Shown one piece after another: positions 43,773 through 55,185 of a DNA stretch of 64,000 nucleotides. The stretch comes from Theileria orientalis strain Shintoku. Its lineage: Eukaryota > Apicomplexa > Aconoidasida > Piroplasmida > Theileriidae. Under the pieces are notes generated by a model that was not told the DNA's origin, ran no database searches, and was given only the letters and a program-made list of their open reading frames with translations. Position 1 is the first letter of the stretch; each line of letters starts with the position of its first letter. The DNA is taken from positions 558,001 through 622,000 of the forward strand of contig NC_025261.1 in NCBI RefSeq assembly GCF_000740895.1. The letters run 5' to 3'. Position numbers and translations under genes: made by a program.

Positions 43773-45493
43773 ATGTTAAACAGATCTAACTCGAATATTG
43801 AAACTTCGTCGCATATGATCTCAACACACAAGAAAACGGTTGAGCAGAAAAAATCTACACAACCCCTCAGATTTAGATCGTTCGACGAATTTTATAAAGA
43901 ATATAACAGGAAGATTGCTACAGGTGACTCAAAGAGCCTGTATCCGGCGAGCAAGACTCCGATCAAAAACACTTCAGTAAAGGACAAGATCGAGCTTCTC
44001 ACTGCCAGCAAGGTAAGTTGGATCCAGAGATATTGGAATTTACCCGTTTTTAGAACAAGGAATCCGTGGTTTCCAAGCCGGTTTTGGTTCAGTCATCGGA
44101 CTTCAACATTAAGGGCCGCGTAAAGAAGCTTTGCGAAAAGTTTCAGAAGTGCGAGGGCACTTCGCACTTCTGCAGCGGCCTGAGGGACGTGATCGCGAGC
44201 GTCAAGGGCGTGAAGACCTACACATCGCCGGAATCTGTCGTATCTTCACCAAAACAGAGAGAAGCTGCCGCGAACGAGCTTAGTGACTTGCTTCCTCCCA
44301 TGGAAACCCACGTAAAGCTCGCAGACGCAAAAGACGCAGTCAATGTTGCTTCGGAGACAGTCTTAAATGACACGAAGCTAACAACCAATGAAGGACTTAA
44401 CACGGTCGCCGATACGAAGGCAGGGCCGCTTGGGGATCTGTCCCCCGTCATTGCTGAGCCTGAGTCAACCACGGGCTTAGATCAGGCGGCGACCAACACG
44501 CACCTTATCGCCAAAAATGAGCCCAAGGATACAGTCGTCGTTGAGAAGAAGCCTGAGACTTCGTCACCAAAGCCGCAGTCCCAGGCAGGGTCTGCCTCCA
44601 TCAATCAGGCCTCGCCCCCAAGGCCTGCTGTCGTCACGCGGTCAGCCTCTACGGGCGTGCGCCCGTCCGGGGAGAAGCCCATCAGCGTCACGTCGACCCA
44701 CTGGATCTACTCGAAGTCGCTTAGTCAGACGAAGACGACGCTGAACACCCCGAGGACAGAGCTCTTAAAATACGGCCCACTCACATGTGGGATATCGCCT
44801 CATGACGTCGACATGAGCAGGTACTCCCTGAAGAACAGCCTGAGCACGACGGAGGACAGCCTCAGCCCGGGCGTGTCCGAGTCGGAGTCCCCGCTGCGTC
44901 AGACCTCCAACGCCTCGCTGAAGTCGGAGGACGAGGCGCTGATCGACCAGGTCATCGGCCGCATCATGGGCGACCAGCAGTTCTGCAACGCCTTCTTCGA
45001 CAAGCTGGAGGCGCTGAACCTGGGAAGCAAGTCCGAGAGCTTGCAGTTCGACGGCATGATCGACGACCTCCAGTTCCTCGTCGACGAAGACGAAGAGCCC
45101 GAGACTGAGGTGTCCGAGGAGACGAAGAAGGCATTTGACTGGTACTTTAACCAGCCGCAGGTGTTCGACCTCGAGTTCACGGAGCGCAACGACAGGAACC
45201 TGGTCACCACGATTGAGGAGAGCGACCCGAGTGAGTGCGGGAGTCTAATGGGCGACCGGCCGCCCTCGAGGACCAGCTTGAAGGGGGACTCTCCGAGGTT
45301 CTCGAGCAAGCCTGACTCGTTCAACTGGTTGAGTCTCTACAACCACACCAGGAACCCTGCCAGCACCGGCTACGGGATGGCCAGCGGCTTGAACAACTGC
45401 AACATGACTGGTTCCTTTCGCGATAACTCGTACGTAGGTGGCTACAAATCGGAATTGTTGAAGAATTTCGACTGGTTCAACTTCCTGGGCTAA
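43773..45493 (+). CDS. Ser/Thr-rich protein of unknown function
   Basis: Two exons (43773-44012, 44054-45493) give 559 residues. The N-terminal 120 residues are basic and include FRSFDEFYKEYNRKI and RVKKLCEKFQKCEG. A disordered region rich in Ser, Thr, Pro and Glu follows. The C-terminal third is acidic with short aromatic motifs (DWYFNQPQVFDLEF, DSFNWLSLYNH, NFDWFNFLG at the very end), which look like short linear binding motifs. No domain is recognised. The coding GC content is high. It lies 151 bases behind the kinase gene on the same strand. Confidence 0.6.
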
Positions 45494-45797
45494 GCTGCCA
45501 GTGCCCTCTGCCCTTCATTCTTGCTTTATCTATCATTGTAACGGGGTTTTGTAACATATCTTTAATGTAATATATATAAACGCGTACTTGGATGTGTATA
45601 TGGTTACATACATACATTTGTGTTTAGACCTCCGAGTGTGTATATATTTGTTCTTAAATATTGCTAATGTATATACGAATTGTATACATTCACATAGGTG
45701 TGTGTATACACATGTAATACATACGTAGGTATACAAGTGTGTGTATGAATATGTACATAAGTAATTGGTTATCACCAAGTGTTTAAAACAAGAGAAA
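45494..45797. other. Convergent intergenic spacer with alternating TA/CA/GT sequence
   Basis: About 300 bases rich in tatacacatg, gtgtgtatac and atacata steps at about 45585-45755. This is simple-sequence DNA with alternating purine-pyrimidine character; there is no gene. Confidence 0.5.
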
Positions 45798-46604
45798 TTA
45801 TGTGTGTTTACATTTGGTGAAGTAAAAAATTGCTGAGTATATGAACATGGGTCCTGGCAACAGCCTGTACAGGTGATGCAGGTTAACGTAGAAGTTGTAA
45901 CGATTAGGCATTGGGGACGGAAACAGCTTATATCTGTCAAACCGCTTCAGAAACTTAAATGATGATGTCACCAGCATCATCTCCGATAGTGTTATGAGGG
46001 GATAGAGGACCATGAACACTAAACAAGAGTTAGTCGGTGTGTTTAACTATGGGCAGCTGCCTCCAATATAATTTATGTAAAGCCTGTCTAATTTGCCCTT
46101 CACTTACGCATGTGGTGTAGCCATTCCAAAAACTCAATCTTCTGCTCTACGAAGTTGCTAAACCTGTTGAGCGTGTCCACGAGGCTGAGGAGCTTGAACG
46201 TCAGCAGGTTCATCATGCTCCACTGGAGGTTCGCGTCCTCTCCCAGCAGCTTGAAGGCCACGAAGTACATCAGCGCCGCCTTCGAGTGGCTGAACAGCAG
46301 CCACATGAACTCCTTCCTCTCCCCTTTGCTATCTACATCCTCGTTAATGTGTGCTTGACTCACCTGGGAGGAACAGAAGATTGAGTGAGTTTACCAGTAC
46401 TACTATCTTATACTCTTGTGACACGTTTCGCCACAAGTTAATTTTATTGAAGGTCTTGAAATCTATTTTTTTTCCGTTATACAGGTGTTTGTGGAAGACG
46501 TATAGTACCAGCAGTTCCACGTACAGCCATCCTGCCAGGACCACTGTGTTGTGGATCAGGCCTACGTTTTTTATGAGCCTGTTTGATATTTGTTTTAAGC
46601 TCAT
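45798..46604 (-). CDS. Very-long-chain 3-hydroxyacyl-CoA dehydratase (PTPLA/PHS1/HACD family)
   Basis: Exons 46364-46604, 46108-46332 and 45798-46018 encode 228 residues, a usual length. It is a polytopic membrane protein: NTVVLAGWLYVELLVLYVF, then an LLFSHSKAALMYFVAFKLL segment and the C-terminal LVLYPLITLSEMML, YNFYVNLHHLYRLLPGPMF. The spacing of Tyr161 and Glu168 in YPLITLSE equals the catalytic Tyr/Glu pair of yeast Phs1. The enzyme removes water from 3-hydroxyacyl-CoA in the fatty acid elongation cycle of the ER. The divergence is considerable, and the central region lacks several residues seen in animals. One intron is 31 nt. Confidence 0.75.
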
Positions 46605-46707
46605 TGTTACAGTCTGAACGATTTTTACTGACTTGTTAATGTGCCACACAAACTTGCGAAAATTTGTACATTACACATCATATATATACATTTTTACTAC
46701 ATTTTTT

Positions 46708-49700
46708 CTATTTGTTACACTTTTTTGCTTGTCTGGCAGCGATTGCTTCTAATCTCTTTTTCTTTTCCGTCTCCTTGTGCAGCTGGGATTCCTTGTTTGC
46801 AAACGCGTCCACGAGTGTTATCGTCAGATTGAACACGCTTTCCGATTCTGTGCTGTCTGGATCCTTTGTGAAATATCCTGTTCTTTCGAATTGTATTGGA
46901 TCTCCCACTTTTAGTTCTGTGGCTTTCTTTTCCACGTATCCCCTATACACCTTCAGTGATTCTTTGTTTAAATTTTCCAACCATCCCAGTTCTCCTTTTG
47001 TTCCTTCTTTCGGGTCTGGTTTCGTGAATAATCTTGAGTACCATCTGAATGTTGCTGGGCATAAATCGTGTTTACTCATCCAATGTATTGTTGCTTTTAC
47101 CTTCCTTGTTGAATCTTCATGCTTTCCACCTTTTGTTTTTGGATCGTACTCACATATTATTTTTTCTACAACATCTCCGTTTTTAACAACCTAAAACATC
47201 GTTTTGTGTTTATTATAAAGAGTTATTGGTGTTATTCGGTGAATGGTTAATAGTGTGTATTATTAGCCATAATTTATTGCTCCTATTAATTGTGTTTATT
47301 ATCACTAATAGTAACTAGAATAGCATTAATATTAATAAACCAGTACCTTCGTACACTTAATCCAGTAAGTGTAAAACAATCTTACTTCATTACCTGGGTA
47401 CAACCTATAGAAGTCACTAGATGGTGTTTCCGAAAAATCCTTTCTGTCCACGTAAATGTGTTTACAGAACGTCAGCTACAAATTATTTTAAACATAAATG
47501 TTTATTAATAAATATATATACATCTTTGGGGAGAATCGAGGTAACATGGGATAGAAGGTGACAAATTCGCAAATATCCACCAGGAGCTATAATCGTCGTG
47601 GTCTGATGCATTTACTGTATATGAAATAGCCACCAACCCCTGTGCCAACTAGGGCTACGGATCCACCTCCACCGGCTGCAGCATAAGTTGTTATATCAGA
47701 TGAACTACTATCTGAAGCACCACCATCCCCCAGTGAATCCCCGGATGGACTCATTGATTTGGGTGAATCTGATTCATAGTTATTTTTATGACCAGAATGC
47801 TCTTGTGATCGTTGGCCTTGTAATTCTTTATTTTGATGCGATTGCAGTACAGGTGTTTTTCCTCTTTCTCCATCACCCCTTGGTTGTGTCATATGAGAAT
47901 TACCGTTGGAAGCAGGAAGAGTACCAGTTGATTGATGGTGGTCTCTACCCTGATTTCCAGCATCTTTTGAGGTGGCTGTTTCAGAAGGTATTTGAGAGTT
48001 GGTACCTTGAGAATGACTTATAGTTGTGACACTACCTTGGGCTTTAGTGTCCTCTTGAACAGGCACATGTCCCCCCGATACATCATGACCAGCAGATGGA
48101 GCACCTGGTGGGTCACCATTTTGAGAACCTCCGTGTGGTTGCGGTTTCGTTTCTTTTACAAATTTGCTTATTCGATCTAGTTCCTTTGTTATTAAGGCAG
48201 TCGATTTACAATCGTTAATTTCCTTTATCCTGATCCATTTGTTGCCTTTCTCATTTGGTCCATAAGCCTTCCCATCATAAAAAACCATAAGAGGTTTGGT
48301 TCCATCGTCCTTGAAATAGACATATAGCTCATTTGATTCCTTATTGTGAGTTAAACACGCCACTGGTGATTGATCTTTGTCATCTTCGTATAACATAATC
48401 TTCTTGGAATCAGAATACAACCGGATGTACAACTGAATTGAAGGTGCTTTCTCCAATGCCTTTGTAATCACAATAGTTATGTCGTGCTTGTAAATTTTAT
48501 ATTTGTTTATTTTTGAGCATGATAAGTCTGTTTTAACTTCCTCTGGAGTGACACTATTCGTTGCAGCATCAACGGGCGGTATCTCCTTTCCATCTTTTGT
48601 TAACTGATCTATAGAAGATTTACCATAAATATTTATATTGTCCAGAAATACAACAATGGAGTTAATACTGTGTGAAATATGATGCAACAGTTTTTTACAG
48701 TTATCTGAATTCTTTAAGACCTTGTTGATGCGGTTACCAAGTTCTTCACTCTCAATATCCCTCATTCCTAAGAAATCACTGCTTATCAAATTTAGTTCTA
48801 AAACTTCAGGAAGAGATATCTGTCTCCATTTAGTCCCTTCTCTATCATATCTGTGTAAGCAGTATGATTTACCTTTGTTGTCTCTCAGGTTCATGATCAG
48901 GTGGTCATCCTTGTTGGAATCAATCGCATACATATTAATCTCTTTAAATGTGTGGTCACCTAGCTTATGGAGTTTGTGCTGTTCCTTATCTATATTCTTG
49001 TTTTGGACTATTTCAAACGTATTACCATTGTATAATAACTTAGTTTTCTTAAGTGTTGAAGCTTTGGTGGGTAGATGATTATAAATCGTATATCCACCTG
49101 AATCCTGTTTTTCTTCTGATACATTTACGTAGTCATTATTATATTTGGTTGTTTTTTCAAGTCTATAGGTTATCCTAGTTGCGATATCAGATTCTATTCT
49201 CTCCAGAAGATTAACTAGAGTCTTATCACTGTCGTATTCAAGGGTATTCTTCTTCCACGTTTCACCTTCAAGGTCTTCTCGTTCGTATGTGTATTTAGTC
49301 TTGCGGTCAGTGATAAAATCAACCATCAGTGCCAAATCACCTGTACCTGTGTAATAAACAATTATACCATCGTGTTTATTTTTGGTGACATCAGACAGCA
49401 ATTCTTTGTCTATAGGCTTATTGGTGGGTCTTCCTGATTTTGCTGAACGTTGAGATCCCAAAGCACTCTTTGTAGATATATCTTGACTTCGATTCAGTGT
49501 GAACAAAGAATCGTTGTACAAAATAGACTCTTTGTTTTTAGATCTATAACCTAAAAATAATACCTTTTTGTAGGTCTTTTTTCCCTTGGTTTGGCGATTT
49601 CTTGCTGAAAAGGTTGAAGTAATGTGCCTAATGTATTGGTCACCTTTATTATCAGTGGAGAATGTGAATTTGCTGAATTTTTTATCATAAGCTTCTATCA

Positions 49701-52700
49701 ACTTATTGTTTAATTGATCTTCAGTAAATGAAACGTAATTATTGTTGTATCCTGAACCTCTTGCGTTTAACTCATCGAATGAAGAAGGAAGATTTTCGTT
49801 CGTTCTCGTTATAAATCTTAAAAAAAAGGGCTCATTCAACAACATCAACGAAAAGTATGCATCAACGGTAAGGATTGTGTGACGACTACTTCGGGGGTAG
49901 TATTCGTATATATTTCTGCCCTTATTTTCACGTGTGCCAGTATAAAAATACAAATAATAGTTTTTATTTGACCAAGTGAAGAAACTGTTATCCCATATAT
50001 TATACTCTATGTCCCCGAAGTATACAATCTTGTAAGTGACTTTTACAATGTTTTTATCCTGACCATATTTACCTTTTGTCACATTTATCACACATTTGAC
50101 AGTTGATCTTATTTCGACTTTGTACTCACTTCCATCCTCTCCCTTGTCAGACAGATAAATACACCCATACCCATCAGGGAAGTGTCCCTTTACGGTATAC
50201 TCAGCTTTAATGATATGATCTTCGGCTTTTAAACTTTCGGTTAATCCTTCTTTACCGACGTAATCTATACCACTTACTTGTATTGTAGATGATTCCTTTA
50301 TATACTTCAAATCATAATATCGATAGTAATATAAATCTTTTTTTGTTTGAAAGCCTATTATCACTGGCCTTTCTTTATGTGATTTAGAATAAATAGAATA
50401 TACTTCATCAACTCTATATTCTTTCGAATAGGGGCCAAAAGCAAAAAGTGGTTTCTTATCGTCATTGTGCTCGATAACAAGATTATAAGGTTTATCAACA
50501 GTATAACTTATTTGATAGGTCACCTTTCGGAAATTGGCACAACCCTCGACGGTTCCTTTGGAGGCTTTAATTGAATACTCCTTATTATTTTCTGTTAAAT
50601 TCTCATCATTGAGTTTAATTTTAATGTTAGATGCTTTGTTTCCCATGGTTGGTGTGTTTAACCAACGTACATATTAAATTACAAAAGTACCCCTCTCCGA
50701 TATTGCGATTTTGTTTTATAAGTTACTGAAGAACCTCCCTTAACATTCGCTATACTCTTTATTATACATATGTATAATATGTTAGGTTGAGGAGATGTTG
50801 AGGTAACCACTAAACGTTAAGCCAAAAATGATACAGTTTGATCCCGTGGTTATATCCAAAAGTTCAACCGTCTTCGCTCGTGTGTTGTGTTTGTAAGGTA
50901 CAAGGCCTCTACGACTCTCTGCAGGTACTTACGATAGTGATTTGGACCGTCTGGTATCCCGGCTTAATGCACTTGTTGGTAGTAAATCATTATCCAGTGA
51001 CTCAAGTATCCTTGGGTTGTATCGCAATAGGTAGGGCTTTCAATTCAACAAGTGCAAGGAAATATGTGGCTCGGGATCGCCAGTTAATGCTGCTTGTTCT
51101 AGTTATAGTGGTAGTTTCTCTAACATTTCCTCACACTGTGCAATCACAACAATAGATAGACTCTATGTTCCTTTTGTGCTCCTGTTGTCAGGGACACTGA
51201 TGACCGTCTCCATCCTCCAATTACCCCCTCCTCGAGTCCAAAGATGTATTTATATAACTAGCAGTAGCTATCTAGGTGCTAGTTATGCGCACTTACCTTT
51301 CGCTTATGGTCCGGGTCCGCGTTCACTTCCACCACCTCTGAAAACGTGTCATCGAGGTTTTCTATTTCAACCAACAGCGGATCAAGAATTGCAAAGAACC
51401 GCTTTGAGCACTTGTTCAGTGAGTCCCTAATCAAAGTTGTTAGTGTCAGCTTATGTTTCGTTTGTGTATTTGTTGTCCTAACCTTATGCAGTTCTCCAAG
51501 AGTTCTATTTGTATTGTGTTTTTTCTCTTTGCGAGACCTATCTTGCTGCAGAAGTTTCTTATTGACTCCGGTGTACACCCTCTCCTTCTCAACCCTGATA
51601 TTGTTGGCATTCTCGGGTCATCCCAGCCCGCAACCATGTTATTGTTTACCAGGTGCAGTAATAGCCTATAAATCTGTTAGTCTTAGGTGCTTAACTTGAG
51701 ATTGACGCGTGTACGTGTTAGCTACGTGATGTGTGTGCTATCTATTCGTGGTAGTTCAATCGCTACTCGACAATATGTGAAACTGTGTGCGATTTGTAAT
51801 ACCACCCTGGTAGCCTGGTCGTTTAACTATCCTTTATACCTTTTACTCATCACGCAGTAGCTCAGGTTTAACCTTGCAAACTCGATCTGTCTCGTTCTCG
51901 GAATATCCAGCATCTCCTGGAACCATTCGTAGAGCGGTCTGTGTAGTTCAAACTCCGTCGTGCATATTGAGTGTGTGATTCCTTCTATGCTGTCCGACTG
52001 TCCGTGCACGAAGTCGTACATTGGGTATATTATCCACTTATCTCCTGTGTTCGGGTGTGCTGAGCGTATTATTCTGTACAGGATCGGGTCTCTCATGTTC
52101 ATGTTCGAGGAAGACATATCTATCTTTGCTCTAAGCACACATTTTCCGTCTGGGAAGTGTCCGTCTTTCATTTTTTCAAACAGGTCCAGGTTTTCTTCGA
52201 TTGAGCGGTTCCTGTACGGCGACTCTACTCCTGGTTCCGTGAGTGAGCCTCTTGTTGCTCTTATTTCCTCTACGCTTTGATCATCTACGTATGCTAGTCC
52301 TTTTTTTATCAGCACGATTGCCCATTCGTACAGTTGGTCGAAATAATCTGATGCGTAGTAGAGGTGTTCACCCCAATCGTATCCTAACCATCTCACGTCA
52401 TTTTTAATAGATTCTATGTATTCTACCTCCTCTGTTAATGGGTTTGTGTCGTCAAAGCGTAAATGGGTTCTTCCGCCAAACCTTTTTGACAATTCAAAGT
52501 TCAAGCATATGCTTTTCGCGTGACCTATGTGGAGGAAACCGTTCGGTTCCGGCGGAAATCTGGTTACAACCTCTTTATGTTTTCCGGACCTTATATCCTC
52601 CTCGACTATTTGCAATATAAAGTTCGTTTGATCCTTAGAATCACTCACTGATAGTTTATCCATGTTTGTGGATAGTGAATTTACTGGACTTGCTGATTTA

Positions 52701-52768
52701 GCCATTGTGTATATGTTTTTTTGGATTCTATTAAAAACTGCTATGGATTTTATTGAAAAACGAAACAT
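46708..52768 (-). CDS. Glutaminyl-tRNA synthetase, split by a 3.8-kb intron
   Basis: Exons 51840-52768, 51483-51665, 51297-51426, 47347-47475 and 46708-47190 encode 617 residues in phase. The HIGH motif is HIGH at residues 80-83 ([13 protein letters not shown]). KMSKS is represented by MSKR at the first exon end, followed by [17 protein letters not shown]. The C-terminal beta-barrel domains run [43 protein letters not shown] and IQFERTGYF, all GlnRS hallmarks. The junction DPDHKRK to [14 protein letters not shown] agrees with the family, so no coding is lost. The intron 47476-51296 (gtaagt...tttgtag) holds another gene. The N-terminal 20 residues ([20 protein letters not shown]) look like an organelle leader ahead of a second Met at 22, hinting at dual targeting. 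Confidence 0.9.
47476..51296 (-). other. Giant intron of the GlnRS gene
   Basis: The intron is 3821 nt with a canonical donor (gtaagtgcg at 51296) and acceptor (aatttgtag at 47476). Phase 0 is kept on both sides. All other GlnRS introns are 156-174 nt or less, and introns elsewhere in the window are mostly 28-120 nt. Besides the nested gene, the part 50647-51296 holds no recognisable coding sequence. Confidence 0.8.
47587..50646 (-). CDS. Large modular surface-family-type protein nested in the GlnRS intron
   Basis: Single exon, 1019 residues, with the ATG at 50646. The protein is rich in Lys, Asp, Tyr, Asn and Ser. It contains repeated beta-strand modules of related layout, each ending in a conserved Trp: [20 protein letters not shown] with [25 protein letters not shown] with GTKWRQ, and [12 protein letters not shown] with GNKWIR. 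A disordered Gln/Gly/Ser/Pro-rich region (about residues 850-980) and a glycine-rich hydrophobic tail ([18 protein letters not shown]) follow. No signal peptide is seen; MGNKAS fits an N-myristoylation start. Such modules recall the piroplasm-specific multigene families (FAINT-like and T. equi families). I infer a lineage-specific exported or membrane protein; function unknown. Confidence 0.75.
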   Translation of the reverse strand: MGNKASNIKIKLNDENLTENNKEYSIKASKGTVEGCANFRKVTYQISYTVDKPYNLVIEHNDDKKPLFAFGPYSKEYRVDEVYSIYSKSHKERPVIIGFQTKKDLYYYRYYDLKYIKESSTIQVSGIDYVGKEGLTESLKAEDHIIKAEYTVKGHFPDGYGCIYLSDKGEDGSEYKVEIRSTVKCVINVTKGKYGQDKNIVKVTYKIVYFGDIEYNIWDNSFFTWSNKNYYLYFYTGTRENKGRNIYEYYPRSSRHTILTVDAYFSLMLLNEPFFLRFITRTNENLPSSFDELNARGSGYNNNYVSFTEDQLNNKLIEAYDKKFSKFTFSTDNKGDQYIRHITSTFSARNRQTKGKKTYKKVLFLGYRSKNKESILYNDSLFTLNRSQDISTKSALGSQRSAKSGRPTNKPIDKELLSDVTKNKHDGIIVYYTGTGDLALMVDFITDRKTKYTYEREDLEGETWKKNTLEYDSDKTLVNLLERIESDIATRITYRLEKTTKYNNDYVNVSEEKQDSGGYTIYNHLPTKASTLKKTKLLYNGNTFEIVQNKNIDKEQHKLHKLGDHTFKEINMYAIDSNKDDHLIMNLRDNKGKSYCLHRYDREGTKWRQISLPEVLELNLISSDFLGMRDIESEELGNRINKVLKNSDNCKKLLHHISHSINSIVVFLDNINIYGKSSIDQLTKDGKEIPPVDAATNSVTPEEVKTDLSCSKINKYKIYKHDITIVITKALEKAPSIQLYIRLYSDSKKIMLYEDDKDQSPVACLTHNKESNELYVYFKDDGTKPLMVFYDGKAYGPNEKGNKWIRIKEINDCKSTALITKELDRISKFVKETKPQPHGGSQNGDPPGAPSAGHDVSGGHVPVQEDTKAQGSVTTISHSQGTNSQIPSETATSKDAGNQGRDHHQSTGTLPASNGNSHMTQPRGDGERGKTPVLQSHQNKELQGQRSQEHSGHKNNYESDSPKSMSPSGDSLGDGGASDSSSSDITTYAAAGGGGSVALVGTGVGGYFIYSKCIRPRRL

Positions 52769-53338
52769 ACAGATTTTAATAGTACGTTTATATATACATT
52801 AACAATTTACTGCACATATGGGTAATAAAAAGGATTTATAGTATGAATTAAATTATACAATAAAAAGGTGATAAATTTACGTTTTTTACAAATATTAAAT
52901 AAATAAAAACTAAATAGATTGTAGGTCTCCCTACAAGAAATAGTTAAAGTTGATAATATGACGATGAGTCAATTTTTCATTAAAATTAAGCCAGTATTCG
53001 TGGTATATGTTGTATATGTAATGAATTTAGTGTGTTTAACATTGATGTGAATGTAATGGGTATGTGTAATTCGATATTTAGTATGACTCAGAAATTTATG
53101 TATATGGTGTTTCCTTTGTGATATTAAATAATATTGCATACACTTTTCATGGTGATTTTGGTGTTTACATAATTAGATTATTAAATAAATGTATGATTCC
53201 TTGCTATCATCTTACCCCCATGATTCCACTGATCTCATATTTATAACAATTGTTCTCCTATTGTTTGTTTTCACACCACATTTATAATTTTATTTGCTCC
53301 TTTATTTCATTCAAGCTTGGTATTTTTAATCGTTGAAG
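52769..53338. other. AT-rich divergent intergenic region
   Basis: 570 bases between the divergent GlnRS and uL14 genes. Presumed promoter sequence; no other feature recognised. Confidence 0.5.
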
Positions 53339-53821
53339 ATGAAGAGAGGTATTTTTGCATATGTAGCTCATTCCCTTTTAGGCCGTGGAGGTTCCGGAGG
53401 CAACAAGCTTCGCGTCACTCTCGGTTTGCCCGTAGGGGCCCTTATTAACTGCTGCGATAACAGCGGCGGTAAAAATTTGTATCTTATTGCCGTAAAGGTA
53501 CGTCCTAGGTTCTTATTTTCTTTGTAGGGATTCGGAGCCTGTTTGAATAGACTTCCTTCCGCCTCTGTGGGCGACATGGTTTTGGCTACCGTCAAGAAGG
53601 GTAAACCCGACCTGAGGAAGAAGGTTCTCCCTGCTGTCATTGTTCGTCAGAGAAAGGCCTGGAGGCGCAGGGAGGGCTACTTCATATACTTCGAGGACAA
53701 CGCAGGCGTTATAGTTAACCCTAAGGGGGAGATGAAGGGATCCGCAATCACTGGTCCCGTCGCTAAGGAGTGCGCCGAATTGTGGCCAAAAATATCCGCA
53801 TCTGCTCCCTCCATAGTCTAA
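53339..53821 (+). CDS. RPL23: 60S ribosomal protein uL14 (RPL23)
   Basis: Three exons (53339-53348, 53382-53497, 53528-53821) encode 139 residues. The first exon is only 10 bases and gives MKR plus one base. Skipping the 33-nt intron restores the canonical [12 protein letters not shown] opening; reading through would insert eleven residues not found in the family. Hallmarks are [40 protein letters not shown] and [20 protein letters not shown]. It is a large-subunit protein at the intersubunit face. The length is normal. Confidence 0.95.
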
Positions 53822-53973
53822 TTTACTACGATTCACAGTATTTTACAGCCTATTACCCTTGATTCACCGCTACTTAAGTCTGTTAAGTATATGTATGGTT
53901 GTTTTTTGTGTTATTGCGTATAGTTGTGCATATACAGAGACCATGTGACCAATCTTTAGGTGATATTAGTATG

Positions 53974-55073
53974 TTACAATACGAAGATTATGTACATAGC
54001 GACCAACACAGCCACGAGGAGAATAATCTGCAAAAGAGGTTATGATAGTCGCAGGGGTACCTTGATCACTAGGCCACGATTGGATGAAATTCTCCGGTAG
54101 TACTTCATGAGCTCGTTTTTAGCTAATAAATTGCCATTAACAGTGTGATGATGATTGCTTTGGTAATGGGACCACCAACGACGTTGGTGTTGACAGTACT
54201 GCAACAGTAGCTAAAATTGTAATTCGTACCTGTTTTCACATTGCTGAGGGAAACTTCAGTGTCGAAGTCGATGCGGTTTATCATTTCGTCCTGCTGGACC
54301 ACGTACGTGGTGACCTTTTGAAAAATCTGAGTTAGGTCGCCGATGGCGCGTTGCACATTTGCAAGGGCCTCTGCGCGTGCGTCTGATATCACCGAACTGG
54401 ACGGTTTGACCGTGATGCCGCTAAACAAAGGTCGTTAATTTATCTAACTATGCGTGCGTAAACCAACGTAATTGGCAATGCTCTATGGTTGGGCATATTA
54501 ACTACTTGTGTTGCTACCGTCAAACCTTTCTAGGTCCAGCTGCTCCGCCTCAACATCTTGCTGTAGCATGAATCTCTGCCTGTTTCCTCCCCAGCTTTGG
54601 TTGTACAGTTCCGTGTTCGAGTAGAGCTTCCTCCTGTTCTCCTGCTCCAGCATCACTTGTGCTCTGTGATGTAGCGTCTCTTTGAAACTCTTAGTTATTT
54701 CAACTATCTCGTTTCTGAGCTGTGAGATGATGTTATTGTAATGCTTCTTGGAGTCATTGTTTCTGAATTTGTATGTGTTTGCGCGTTTTTCAAAGGAATC
54801 TATTGAGTTTGATGTGTATGTTATTATTGATTTAATTTCAGAAGTTAAATTCTCTATTAAGCTTGTGTTGTCCACGTAGAGGCTTCTCTTTTTGGCCAAT
54901 TGCGATAATTCGGATAGTTTAGACTGTGCTTTTGCGAGCTCTTTATAAATCAGGTCTGCATCCGCGTTGAGCTGTGTGTTTTCTGCCGTTTTCTGTTCTG
55001 GAGACGAATTTACGTTAGAACTCTGATTTACTTGGCTCATAAAAAAACCGGTCCTATCTACGTAATTTACCAT
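53974..55073 (-). CDS. STX5: Syntaxin 5 / Sed5 Qa-SNARE
   Basis: Four exons (54526-55073, 54230-54420, 54061-54122, 53974-54027) encode 284 residues. The N-terminus VNYVDRTGFF matches the DRTxEF peptide by which Sed5/syntaxin 5 binds Sly1. A three-helix Habc-like region follows, then the SNARE motif (VQRAIGDLTQIFQKVTTYVV, QQDEMINRID, with the central Gln layer). A short KNELMKYYRRISSNRG linker leads to a C-terminal anchor (IILLVAVLVAMYIIFVL) that is supplied by the tiny last exon. Syntaxin 5 drives ER-Golgi and intra-Golgi fusion. I chose the donor at 54525 because it is the only one in phase with the SNARE exon. Confidence 0.88.
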
Positions 55074-55185
55074 TTTTAAATATAAAATGTCAAGGTATAT
55101 TCATATTTTATAATAAACACATATATATTCATAATGATTCACATTTTTGTGCCACACATCAGTTCACAATTAGTGATGAATTTCA

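Noticed and set aside
45585..45760. Telomere-like or satellite DNA
   Set aside because: Only alternating TA/CA/GT simple sequence of about 150 bases, with no regular unit such as the piroplasm telomere repeat.
50647..51296. Further gene in the GlnRS intron upstream of the nested gene
   Set aside because: Open frames are short, without family resemblance or plausible splice partners.
53349..53381. uL14 reading through its first intron without splicing
   Set aside because: The segment is open but inserts residues absent in every uL14; removal restores the canonical start.
54498..54525. Syntaxin 5 ending at a stop near 54498
   Set aside because: This would remove the SNARE motif and membrane anchor; a phase-2 donor at 54525 links to the SNARE exons.
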